From assembly GCF_018255755.1 (NCBI RefSeq), contig NZ_CP073766.1:2170001-2234000 (forward strand): a DNA stretch of 64,000 nucleotides, read 5' to 3'. The notes under the pieces were generated by a model that was not told where the DNA came from, searched no databases, and saw only the letters and a program-made list of their open reading frames with translations. The DNA is from Chitinophaga sp. HK235. Lineage in GTDB: Bacteria; Bacteroidota; Bacteroidia; Chitinophagales; Chitinophagaceae. Of this stretch, positions 8,953-17,656 are shown one piece after another (the stretch's first letter is position 1; the number at the start of each line of letters is the position of its first letter). A program made the position numbers and the translations under genes.

Positions 8953-9882
8953 TTAAGATTGAGAGGATTTGATGGACAATTGTTTGAAGATGGTATCCAG
9001 CGCGGTCTTATCGAAGTTGATCTCACGCAGGCGCCAGCCATTATGCACTGCAGCAGCAGTCAGCCTTTCGGCTATTTCCTGGTCGCAGTCGAAATGTATC
9101 CGCAGCAGCTTTTCTGTAAGGAACTCCACCTTCGCTACACCAGCTACTTGCTGCAGTGCTGCCTCAGCCGGTGCGTTTTCCAGGTGTATGACCACACTGC
9201 GTGGTTCCACGTAATTATTAAAGGCGTCCATCGTATCAGCAAAAACAATTCTGCCACCCTCAATCATCCTGATGTCTTTACAGAGCAGTTGTACTTCCGT
9301 GAGGATATGTGATGAAAAGATGACGAGGCAATCCTTCGCTATCTCTTTGATCAGCGCTCTTACTTCAATGATCTGGTTAGGGTCCAGGCCATTGGTAGGC
9401 TCGTCCAGCACCACCAGGCGGGGACGGTGAATAATAGCCTGAGCGATACCCACACGCTGCCGGTAACCGCCAGAGAGGTTACGCAACAACCGCTTGCTGA
9501 AATGGGTAATACTGCAACGTTCCTTTACTTCCGCTAATGCTTTCTGCACCTTATCTTTCGGCATCTGCCGCAGGTTGGCACAATAGGTCAGGTACTCGTC
9601 TACCGTCAGCTCCAGGTGAAGGGGCGCCTGCTGTGGCAGGAAACCCACTTCTTTTTTGGCCAGCTGCGGCTGTTCTCTCATGTTGAATCCATTAATATAC
9701 ACCTGTCCTTCGGTTTGATTAAGCGTTCCACAAAGGATATTCATTGTGGTAGACTTTCCCGCGCCGTTAGAACCCAATAGTCCCACTATGCCCGTCTGGC
9801 TGAATTCCATGTTGATATCACGGATCGCCCAGGCAGCGGAATACTTGTGAGAGAGATGCTCAATTTTTACGATGCTGTTCAT
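8953..9882 (-). CDS. ABC transporter ATP-binding protein, GldA-like
   Basis: Cytoplasmic ATPase of 309 residues that should power the fused permease encoded next. Visible motifs: Walker A GSNGAGKST, Q-loop region FLPQQAPLHLELTVDEYL, signature LSGGYRQRVGIAQA, Walker B LVVLDEPTNGLDPNQ and switch SSHIL. The C-terminal 90 residues are the regulatory extension typical of ABC-2 exporters (LENAPAEAALQQVAGV). It starts 27 bases after the susD stop and ends 18 bases before the permease, so all four genes from susC to the permease look like one transcript. Confidence 0.93.
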   Translation of the reverse strand: MNSIVKIEHLSHKYSAAWAIRDINMEFSQTGIVGLLGSNGAGKSTTMNILCGTLNQTEGQVYINGFNMREQPQLAKKEVGFLPQQAPLHLELTVDEYLTYCANLRQMPKDKVQKALAEVKERCSITHFSKRLLRNLSGGYRQRVGIAQAIIHRPRLVVLDEPTNGLDPNQIIEVRALIKEIAKDCLVIFSSHILTEVQLLCKDIRMIEGGRIVFADTMDAFNNYVEPRSVVIHLENAPAEAALQQVAGVAKVEFLTEKLLRIHFDCDQEIAERLTAAAVHNGWRLREINFDKTALDTIFKQLSIKSSQS

Positions 9883-9909
9883 TATGTTTATTGCTATTAT
9901 TGCTATGAT

Positions 9910-11385
9910 TTATGGATTGTTAGGCATGCCTGGATTGTATTGCATGAAAAGGTACGGTAGCTGCAAGACCAGGCGGTCGGATTGGCGCAGCGTATATGAC
10001 ATTGTGCTACCATCCTTTTTATACAGTGTATGCGTAAACGTTATTCCGGCGAACAGTGGGTCTACAGAAAGGCGGCGCATATCAAACCAGCGATAGCCTT
10101 CCATGGCAAATTCACGGATGCGCTCTTCAATAATGAATTTGATCAGTGCTACCTGATCGCCGGCCACCGTGGCTGGCACGGGCGCGTCTGCTGCCGGCAT
10201 GCGGTGAGCACGGAGCGTTTCCACATCAGCTATTGCACCTGGCAGGTCGTTGAGTCGTGCTTTGCATTCGGCACGCAACAGATATAATTCTGATAACTCC
10301 AGCCCATACCTGCTGTATTGCACACCATATTTTCTCAGGCGTCCACCTGCATTGAGGGAACCATCAGGATTCTTGTTAGTATACAGGAGCAAGCGAAGAT
10401 CGGAAGCTCCGTACAGGGCTGCTGTTTCCGGTGTCAGCACCAACCCATTATTACCATAAAAATTCCCATTAAATCCGGCATTATAATAAACCTTGAAGAG
10501 CACGGATTCTGTCATGTCAATATAACTATTGCCAGGTCCTTTAGTTGGGCCATAGTTGGTGCTGATAGGCAAGAACGCGCCGCCGGTTCCCATGGTCTGG
10601 TTATAATCATACAATTGGGCACTGGCAGTTCCCAGGTCGTTGAAAGCTGCATTCAGCATTGGCAACGCGTCATTATAACGACCCATAAACAGGTATATTT
10701 TACCTAACAAACCTTCTGCTGCCGGTTTGGACATACGGGTACGGATACTTGGAACTACCGGCAAGTCGGGCAGGGCTTCTGTAAGGTCCTTGATAATAAA
10801 ATCATACATTTCCTGCACAGTACCTCTTTTAAATACGGTAGCTGTGATATCTGTCTGCGTAATAATAGGAAAACCCAGATCAGTGCCTGCAGTAGCAGCC
10901 TGATATGGGTTTGCATAAAGATTAATGAGCTGGAAATTGCTCCAGGCACGGGTTGCCCGGGCTTCAGCGCGGATGCTTCTTTTTTGTACATCTGTTCCTC
11001 CGCTGGAATTCAGCACCTCATTAATGATCTTGTTCAACTGATACTGATTGGTCATAAGACTGCTCAGCAACAATGGTTGACGCTGATATGCATCATTCGG
11101 ATAGTAGATCACATCCTGCCACTGGAAAAGCCTGGTCATATGTTGGGAAACAGGACTGAACAGCCCATCTTCTGCGGCCAGGTCATCTCCCATTAATACT
11201 TCTTCCTGCCATCCTCCACCACCACGCGCCTGATAGAAATCAGGACTGTTCATCAGTTTATCATAATCGGACGTAGACGATGCCACCTGGCTGCCCAACG
11301 GCACCACCTCCAGAAAACTTTTGTTACAAGCGGTAAAAGCTACAGGGGTTATGACGCAGATCAGGAGATATAGTAATTTCTTCAT
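9910..11385 (-). CDS. SusD/RagB family outer-membrane lipoprotein
   Basis: Surface lipoprotein of 491 residues, the ligand-binding partner of the SusC next to it. The signal peptide ends in the lipobox FTAC followed by NKSFLEVVP, the usual SusD beginning. Helical motifs LRAECKARLNDLPGAIADVE and the C-terminal block FIIEERIREFAMEGYRWFDMRRL are characteristic of RagB/SusD. The start at 11385 is 24 bases after the susC stop. The ligand is unknown; no glycoside hydrolase gene is near, so a peptide or other non-glycan ligand is possible. Confidence 0.95.
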   Translation of the reverse strand: MKKLLYLLICVITPVAFTACNKSFLEVVPLGSQVASSTSDYDKLMNSPDFYQARGGGGWQEEVLMGDDLAAEDGLFSPVSQHMTRLFQWQDVIYYPNDAYQRQPLLLSSLMTNQYQLNKIINEVLNSSGGTDVQKRSIRAEARATRAWSNFQLINLYANPYQAATAGTDLGFPIITQTDITATVFKRGTVQEMYDFIIKDLTEALPDLPVVPSIRTRMSKPAAEGLLGKIYLFMGRYNDALPMLNAAFNDLGTASAQLYDYNQTMGTGGAFLPISTNYGPTKGPGNSYIDMTESVLFKVYYNAGFNGNFYGNNGLVLTPETAALYGASDLRLLLYTNKNPDGSLNAGGRLRKYGVQYSRYGLELSELYLLRAECKARLNDLPGAIADVETLRAHRMPAADAPVPATVAGDQVALIKFIIEERIREFAMEGYRWFDMRRLSVDPLFAGITFTHTLYKKDGSTMSYTLRQSDRLVLQLPYLFMQYNPGMPNNP

Positions 11386-11409
11386 AATACTGTGTTGTTT
11401 AAAATCAGA

Positions 11410-14400
11410 TTAAAGTGTTACTCTTAACCCCAGGCTATAACTGTGTTTAGACACCGGATAAAAACCACTTCCGTTAAGCGGGTCCGCATTGTATTCCGGA
11501 TCAATGCCGTAATGATTGGCTTTCCATATCATAAAGTTGCCGGCCTGCGCAAAGACACTGGCACGTTGTAACCTTAAACATTTCACTAAAGCCGGCTGCA
11601 GCTCGTATGACAAGGAAATATCCCTGAGTTTTATATAGGAAGCGCTTACGACATTTATGTCAGCATAGTTAAAGTAGTCCATGTTTCTGCGGGTAAAATC
11701 AATTGCCGGACTGGAAACATAGGAAGGCACGTTGGTAAATGCTTCATCGCCTGGCTTTTTCCAGCGGTCAAGAAAATCTGTTCTGAGATTACCTTCGAAG
11801 TAGGCACGGTCAGAAAGACGGCCGGAGCTTTTAAAGCTCACCACCCTGCGCATCACATGACCAAGGCTGTAGATGAGATTTGCAGACAGGGAAATACCTT
11901 TATAACTGAAAGTATTGGTAAGTCCTCCACTGAATTTGGGCTGTGAAACGCCCTTATATACCAGGTCGTCACCAGTTGCGATGTAGGGATTTTTGGTCAC
12001 CTTGTTATTGGCCAGTCTTATTTGCGGATCGCCCAAACTGTCGAGTCCTACATAATTGTAAGCGAACACTGCACCGAGTGGATAACCAGCCACCTTAGAA
12101 GACGCTATTTTAGAACTTGTTGAGTTATATATCGGCGAATTTGCCCCCCAGGATACCAGTTTATTCTGGTTGTAACCGAAGACCCATCGGGTAGTCCACC
12201 TGAAATTATTAGTGCGGATGTTCTCTGAATTCAGCGTGATCTCTATCCCTTTGTTATTTGCCTTTCCGAGATTACCGGTGATTTGAGAGAATCCTGTAAA
12301 TGGATTTGCAGGGAGAAAACTGAGCAGGTCAACTGTTGTCTTATTATATCCTTCAATACTACCATTGATGCGATTGTGGAACATGGCAAAATCGATCCCC
12401 ACATTGATAACTTTCACACTTTCCCAGGAGAGTTTTCTATTGGCCGCGCTGGAGATAGTCAGGGCGTCTCCACCTATACCACCGCTTGATGCCTGTGCAT
12501 TGGGTCTCAGTACATCATACAACGTTGCCGCACCTACGTAAGGGGAATTTCCCAGAAGTCCGTAAGTACTTCTCAGCGCAAGCGCATCGATCCATTTGAT
12601 CCCTGACATGAATGACTCTTTATCTATCCTCCATTTGCCACCCAGGCTCCATACCGGTTTGTTCTGGGAAGACACGTCACTACCAAAAAGGCTGCTCTGG
12701 TCTTGTCTCCAGCTCATGTCAGCACTGTACTTCTGATTAAAGGAGTAGCTTGCCAAAGCAAAGTAGGAATTAAAACGTGTGATGGTTCGGGCAACCGTGT
12801 AGAAAGTACCGTTGAGATACCCTGTACCGGTTATAGTGCCTGGTACTCCTTTGGACATGGTAAGATAGTCCAGCATCGGATAGGTACCCAAATCCCGGTT
12901 ATATCCATATATGTTAACACTGGAGTTATAGGCGTATTGTTCCTGCGCTTCCTGCCCGGCCTGCAGGGTAAGTGCATCTTTTCCCTGACGTGGCTTGGCC
13001 TCATACACCAACTGGTTACGCACCACCCAGTTATGCTGGTCGTTGGTGCTGGTGTTGTAAGTGCCACCTGTCAGCGGGAAATAATACACAGGTGTGGAAG
13101 CAGCCGTAGGCGCTACGGTAAGGCTCAGCTGCATTTTTCGCACATTGAGGCTCTTACCGTCGGAATAAATATCATTGGTACCAGGGGTTTTCTGATAACC
13201 GTAAACACCCTCAAACCGAAGACCTTTCCAGAGCTTTACGCCCACTCTGGCGTTTACATTCGCACTCAGATTGGTCTGTTTATACTGCTGGTAGTTGTTG
13301 AGTTCATCCAGTGGGTAATAGTCCAGGTTAATACGGCTGCGAGCCTGGTAATCCTGCCGAAGCGAATCGCCATAACCTGTCATATAAGGCATATTGATGC
13401 TTCTCCCATTTGCATCCTGGAACTGCTGATAAGGCAGCACATCATTCGCAAGGCTCAGTATGCCCTTACCGGTACTGACAGTGTTGTTCAATGCCGTATT
13501 CAACGTTATGGTGACGCGTTTGCCGGCATTTAAATGCTGGGTGAGGTTCAGCCTGTAGCTGTTGCTCTCCTGTCCTCTATTGATGCCCTGAACATTTACA
13601 TAACCCAGGGAAAGGTAATAGGAATATATGTTTGTACCGCCGGAGGCAGATATGGTATGGCTGCTAGTGACAGAAGGCCGGGTGAGAAGATTTAACATCT
13701 GTGATCTTCCATCAATGTTGGCCAGACTATCCAGGCTTTTGTTGGCCTGATCTGCGGAAATTAGTCCCCGATACTGGTTGTAAAGGATCATATCGTGAGG
13801 AGCTACATAACCGGTGGCAACACTGGTCCATGAAAAGCGCGCCGGGTCAAATACCTCCCGGGCCGCCTGTATGTATTGCCTGCTGTTAAGCATTGGATCA
13901 TGGGCCCACTCCGGCTTGCTCTGAACAGTTACGGAACCATTATAATCAATGTTCATGCGCTGGTTCTTTTTACCTTCACGTGTAGTGATAACTACCACGC
14001 CATTAGCTGCCCGGGCACCGTAGATCGCAGCTGCTGCCGCATCTTTAAGCACAGTGATGTCTTCGATATCATCCTGGTTCACGGCACTGAAATCAGGTGA
14101 AACCATACCATTGATTACGTACAACGGCTCCATATCCAGCATTACGCTGCTATTTCCCCGGATCAGGCTTCTCCTTGATGTAATGCCATTGCTATTAGCT
14201 CCGCCCCTTACATTGTTGAGACCAGATTTCACAGTGAGACCAGCCACCTGTCCATCCAGTCGGCCAATGATATCTGTTACATCCCGGCTGCCTACCCGAT
14301 TCCGGAAAATCTCCATGTCGGGTTTAGCAAAGGAGCCAGTAGCCCTTTCCTTGCTCACCTGCTGGTAACCAGTATTGTATACTACGGTTACAGCTGATAA

Positions 14401-15054
14401 TTGTGACAACTGTTGTTTCAGGGTCACACTCATCTGTTCACCGAATCTTACTGGCAACAGGCGTGTTTCATAGCTGATACTCCTGAATACCAGCGTATCG
14501 CCTTTCTCTGCGGGAAACACAAAAAAGCCTTTTTCATTTGTTGCAACAGCACGTTTGTCGCGCTTTGTCATGACTGTAATACCGGGCAGCGGGTTTCCTT
14601 GCTCATCTGTTACGATACCATGCACACGTGGCAACTCCTGCTGCACTTGTTCCTGCTCCTGAACAAGTGAATTTTTCACCCCGGCCTTTTTCCGGATAAA
14701 TACGGTCTTGCCCTGGATCACATATTCCAATGGCAGCCCCTCCAATATAGTGCTCAATGCTTTTTCCAGCGGCACGTCTTTTAGTTGCACCGAAACAGGC
14801 TTCATGCCGGTAAGGCCATCATTCGTATAAAAGAATTTGTACCCTGTTTGCTCCGAGAGCACGGAAAACAGTTGCGCAGGCGATGCTTTCCCTGAATAGC
14901 TTACTTTTTGTGCCTGCACGGCCGTACTGAGTTGCAGTAGTAGCGCCAGCAGCAACACACTGCCGGCTTTACTGAATGATTGGTTTTTGATTCTTGTACG
15001 CTCTCTTCTCCTCATAGGAAGGATGATAGGGACATTGCCACCTTTAATTTGCAT
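11410..15054 (-). CDS. SusC/RagA family TonB-dependent receptor with STN domain
   Basis: Outer-membrane TonB-dependent transporter of 1214 residues. Order: signal sequence (about 25-49, SVLLLALLLQLSTAVQAQ), STN domain (about 50-120, SYSGKASPAQLFSVLSEQTG), carboxypeptidase-regulatory-like domain (about 144-210, VHGIVTDEQGNPLPGITVM), plug (about 235-350, ITVLKDAAAAAIYGARAANG) and barrel to the end (YSLGLRVTL). The STN domain links it to the FecR/sigma pair upstream. The overall make-up is the same as the first locus, but sequence identity is limited, so it probably serves a different ligand. The start at 15054 carries a long N-terminus before the signal; a later start at MRRRERTRIK (residue 14) is possible. 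Confidence 0.95.
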   Translation of the reverse strand: MQIKGGNVPIILPMRRRERTRIKNQSFSKAGSVLLLALLLQLSTAVQAQKVSYSGKASPAQLFSVLSEQTGYKFFYTNDGLTGMKPVSVQLKDVPLEKALSTILEGLPLEYVIQGKTVFIRKKAGVKNSLVQEQEQVQQELPRVHGIVTDEQGNPLPGITVMTKRDKRAVATNEKGFFVFPAEKGDTLVFRSISYETRLLPVRFGEQMSVTLKQQLSQLSAVTVVYNTGYQQVSKERATGSFAKPDMEIFRNRVGSRDVTDIIGRLDGQVAGLTVKSGLNNVRGGANSNGITSRRSLIRGNSSVMLDMEPLYVINGMVSPDFSAVNQDDIEDITVLKDAAAAAIYGARAANGVVVITTREGKKNQRMNIDYNGSVTVQSKPEWAHDPMLNSRQYIQAAREVFDPARFSWTSVATGYVAPHDMILYNQYRGLISADQANKSLDSLANIDGRSQMLNLLTRPSVTSSHTISASGGTNIYSYYLSLGYVNVQGINRGQESNSYRLNLTQHLNAGKRVTITLNTALNNTVSTGKGILSLANDVLPYQQFQDANGRSINMPYMTGYGDSLRQDYQARSRINLDYYPLDELNNYQQYKQTNLSANVNARVGVKLWKGLRFEGVYGYQKTPGTNDIYSDGKSLNVRKMQLSLTVAPTAASTPVYYFPLTGGTYNTSTNDQHNWVVRNQLVYEAKPRQGKDALTLQAGQEAQEQYAYNSSVNIYGYNRDLGTYPMLDYLTMSKGVPGTITGTGYLNGTFYTVARTITRFNSYFALASYSFNQKYSADMSWRQDQSSLFGSDVSSQNKPVWSLGGKWRIDKESFMSGIKWIDALALRSTYGLLGNSPYVGAATLYDVLRPNAQASSGGIGGDALTISSAANRKLSWESVKVINVGIDFAMFHNRINGSIEGYNKTTVDLLSFLPANPFTGFSQITGNLGKANNKGIEITLNSENIRTNNFRWTTRWVFGYNQNKLVSWGANSPIYNSTSSKIASSKVAGYPLGAVFAYNYVGLDSLGDPQIRLANNKVTKNPYIATGDDLVYKGVSQPKFSGGLTNTFSYKGISLSANLIYSLGHVMRRVVSFKSSGRLSDRAYFEGNLRTDFLDRWKKPGDEAFTNVPSYVSSPAIDFTRRNMDYFNYADINVVSASYIKLRDISLSYELQPALVKCLRLQRASVFAQAGNFMIWKANHYGIDPEYNADPLNGSGFYPVSKHSYSLGLRVTL

Positions 15055-15121
15055 ACTCTTGCATCGTTTGAGTTTAAGAAATGAGCAGCAGTTTATGCTG
15101 ATTCAAGTTAAACGTCATGAC

Positions 15122-15157
15122 AAGCCGGGGGCAGGACGCCTCTCTGACACCCGGTTT
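15122..15157. promoter_or_regulatory. Hairpin between fecR and susC (locus 2)
   Basis: Short stem CCGGG (15125-15129) / CCCGG (15150-15154) with flanking AA/TT pairs, T-rich on the plus side. It has the same position relative to fecR and susC as the hairpin at 4260-4289. Function is inferred from position only. Confidence 0.25.
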
Positions 15158-15229
15158 TTTCATTTTGTTCACCAACTTGTTTCAGGATTTTCCCTGCTGC
15201 TTGATTTTGGCTTTTATTATGGCATTGTG

Positions 15230-16411
15230 TTACTGTTGAATGATAAGCTTATTTCCATTCCCGAAAGTATAATGTAATTCATTAGATCCCAGTCCCTGCA
15301 ATACCTGCTCGAGGGTGAGCGATCTTTCAATTTCTCCGCTGAAAGTGGTCTTGGGCACTGCTCCCCGGAATTCCACTTCTATATTGTACCAGCGAGCCAG
15401 TTGCCGCATCACTGTTTTAATATCTGCGTCCTCAAACCAGAAGAAACCTTCTTTCCAGGCCATCACCGCTTTCAGATTAGCAGTTGAAACCGTGGTGCTT
15501 CCATCGGGCATTACAGCCGCTGTTTTGCCGGGCTGTAACAAAAGACTTTCCTGCCCGGTCTTTACTTTTATCAAACCCGATACCAGGGTGGCACTCATAT
15601 GGCCTTCCTCCGGATAAGCATTAATATTAAAAGAGGTCCCCAATACCTGTATTGCTGTATTGTTCACTGTTACTATAAATGGTTGATGCGCGTTCGCGGC
15701 TACCTCAAAATAGGCTTCGCCGGTTACTTCCACACTTCTTTCTTTTCCGGTAAACGCTGTTGGATAGCGGATAGAGCTGGCAGCATTCAGCCAGACTTTT
15801 GTGCCGTCTGCCAATACCAGCCGGAACTGCCCTTGCCGTGGAGTACTCAACTGATTATAACCGACACCTGTTTCCTGTCCTTTTACTTCATACTGCAGGC
15901 TACCATTTTGCTGATGTACAGCCGCTATTCCCTGCAGGATAACCTGGTTGCCAGTGCTATCAAGTGTGATATGGGAGCCATCAGCCAACGTAAGGATCGC
16001 CTTACTCGAACCCGGCTGAACATCGGATATCTTCGCGATCGTATTTCCGGATGGCTCTTCGCTGTGATCAATAAAATAATAAGCGCCCACTGTCAGCAAG
16101 CCCGCCAGCACGGCCGCAGCCCATCCCCAGCGACGTATAAAATGGATCCGGTGAACAGCAGGCGGCATCTCACGTAAATCGTCAGGAGTCTGCCTGTCGG
16201 TCGACAATACCATTGCCAGTTCCCCCGCAACAAGCTCCTGGTCCAGCTTTTCCGCCAGGCCAGCTTCTTCGTTCATCCATGGACTTAATAATTCCTGCCA
16301 GTCATGCTCATCTCCTTCTCCGGCAAAACCAAACAGCTCCTCCTGTTCGGAGGCAGAGAGGTGGCCGGACTTATATTGTTCCAGTAAATAACTAAAACGG
16401 GATGCATCCAT
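15230..16411 (-). CDS. FecR family anti-sigma factor / transmembrane sensor
   Basis: Inner-membrane regulator of the second SusCD locus. I use the ATG at 16411 (MDASRFSYLLEQYKSGHLS, 393 residues); the frame is open for another 13 codons. Order: cytoplasmic N-terminal domain (1-90), one membrane helix (WAAAVLAGLLTVGAYYFI), FecR domain (FRLVLADGTKVWLNAASSI, VTGEAYFEVAANAHQPF, VLGTSFNINAYPEEG) and C-terminal DUF4974 domain (FFWFEDADIKTVMRQLARWY). It lies 99 bases after the sigma stop and 175 bases before susC. Confidence 0.94.
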   Translation of the reverse strand: MDASRFSYLLEQYKSGHLSASEQEELFGFAGEGDEHDWQELLSPWMNEEAGLAEKLDQELVAGELAMVLSTDRQTPDDLREMPPAVHRIHFIRRWGWAAAVLAGLLTVGAYYFIDHSEEPSGNTIAKISDVQPGSSKAILTLADGSHITLDSTGNQVILQGIAAVHQQNGSLQYEVKGQETGVGYNQLSTPRQGQFRLVLADGTKVWLNAASSIRYPTAFTGKERSVEVTGEAYFEVAANAHQPFIVTVNNTAIQVLGTSFNINAYPEEGHMSATLVSGLIKVKTGQESLLLQPGKTAAVMPDGSTTVSTANLKAVMAWKEGFFWFEDADIKTVMRQLARWYNIEVEFRGAVPKTTFSGEIERSLTLEQVLQGLGSNELHYTFGNGNKLIIQQ

Positions 16412-16510
16412 AATTCGAGATTCATAGTTAAAGTGGCGCGGGAAAAACAAACGTACTAATCTTCTAAAAAAAATATTTTCTGATAAGCAAAAAGCGGATG
16501 CCTATAACCT

Positions 16511-17119
16511 TCATATCCGGCTAAAAAACATCAGGTACACCAGTAGCCAGGGTAATGGATAACCTGCCTTCGTCAAATGTTCACGGATCTGCTTTAATGC
16601 AGTTACCAACGTATTCTTCACGGTGTTCACGGAGAGAGATAACTGTACTGCGATTTCGGAGGGTTTCAGCCCTTCTTCCCGGCTTAACTGATAAATACGC
16701 CGGCGCTGATCGGGCATTTGCTGAACGGCATCCCGCACCAGCTTCGTTATTTCAGCTACGGTCGTGGGTTCTGTCGTTGTTATTGACTGGCCTTCAGAAA
16801 AAACATCCTCATATACCTTGTTTTCGCTACGGAGTATCAACAGGTTTTTGCGTAGTATCGCTCTGCATTGCCGGCTGGCAATACGCAGCAGCCATCCCCG
16901 CATATGCCGGATTTCCACGAGCATATCGCGCTGCAGCCATACCTGCAGAAATGTTTCCTGCAGCGCTTCACGCACATCTTCATCATTAAGGGAAAATCGG
17001 CGAACCAGCGAAAATAACTGCGGGTAATAGTAGGAGAAAAAGACTCCAAAGGCTTGCTCATCGCCAGACGTTATCTGCTGAATAAGCGCATTTTCATTAT
17101 CTAAAAAGTTGCTTGACAA
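16511..17119 (-). CDS. ECF RNA polymerase sigma factor
   Basis: Sigma-70 family ECF factor of 202 residues paired with the FecR gene that follows. Region 2 is FGVFFSYYYPQLFSLVRRFS followed by REALQETFLQVWLQRD; region 4 is MPDQRRRIYQLSREEGLKPS and VQLSLSVNTVKNTLVTALK. A hydrophobic C-terminal tail (PLPWLLVYLMFF) is present as in many Bacteroidota ECF factors. The start is TTG at 17119, with an in-frame TAA four codons upstream, so no earlier start is possible and the first ATG in frame would delete part of region 2. Confidence 0.92.
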   Translation of the reverse strand: MSSNFLDNENALIQQITSGDEQAFGVFFSYYYPQLFSLVRRFSLNDEDVREALQETFLQVWLQRDMLVEIRHMRGWLLRIASRQCRAILRKNLLILRSENKVYEDVFSEGQSITTTEPTTVAEITKLVRDAVQQMPDQRRRIYQLSREEGLKPSEIAVQLSLSVNTVKNTLVTALKQIREHLTKAGYPLPWLLVYLMFFSRI

Positions 17120-17480
17120 ATTTTAATGGTTGGTGTTCAATGGGGCTAAATTTAATGCAAAAAATTTGTCGTCCAAATAATTATTCCATTTTCCATGGTG
17201 TATATCTCCTGAGGTAGTCCGCACTGGCAGTGGCGCGCAGGCATCTGCCATATACTGACCAGCCAAGGTGTTATTACACTATGGATTTTTTCAGCAAGCG
17301 GTCTCTTGGGGAATGTAAGTAATGTTAATACAGTAGGTAAGCTTTAAATTCCAAGGCGAAAATGTTGTAAGAATATGATCGTTCTATGAACAGAACATTT
17401 GGAAACATATGAGAATTACTATCTGATTCAGATGCAAAGAAAATGAGGTTATACAAACGGGACCCGACTAAATACTCGAC
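17120..17480. other. Gene-free upstream region of sigma operon 2
   Basis: No open frame with coding character was seen on either strand. The part next to 17120 is A+T rich and must hold the promoter of the sigma operon, but I could not assign a convincing -7 box. Confidence 0.4.
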
Positions 17481-17489
17481 TAAAAAACA

Positions 17490-17514
17490 AAACCCCGCGC
17501 TATGCGCGAGGTTT
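17490..17514 (-). terminator. Intrinsic terminator after the tRNA-end copy
   Basis: Stem AAACCCCGCGC / GCGCGAGGTTT with one mismatch and a 3-base loop, followed on the minus strand by TTGTTTTTT. It sits downstream of the yhcG-like gene and directly after the 17-base copy of the tRNA-Lys 3' end, the same order as at the intact tRNA. Confidence 0.75.
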
Positions 17515-17525
17515 GAAACTTGTCT

Positions 17526-17542
17526 GTGATCCCGCTGGGACT
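17526..17542 (-). repeat. 17-base direct repeat of the tRNA-Lys 3' end (probable attachment-site copy)
   Basis: GTGATCCCGCTGGGACT is identical to 18886-18902, the acceptor and T-arm 3' strand of the intact tRNA-Lys. The CCA is lost here. Together the two copies enclose the yhcG-like nuclease gene. Repeats of a tRNA 3' end on both sides of a segment are the usual footprint of integration at a tRNA gene; no integrase gene remains between them, so this reading is an inference. Confidence 0.6.
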
Positions 17543-17656
17543 ATATCAAAGGCTTAATTAGCGCCACTTTTCAAGGATTTAAAAGCTACTGTATCCGATT
17601 TTGTATCCTCCTGGTAGCTTATTTTCTACCAGTTTGGTCTTCAGATTCAAGAGTAT

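Noticed and set aside
12703..13533. A 276-codon plus-strand open frame
   Set aside because: It lies wholly antisense to the SusC gene of the second locus, has no family-like motif, and its amino-acid pattern is that of a complementary-strand shadow.
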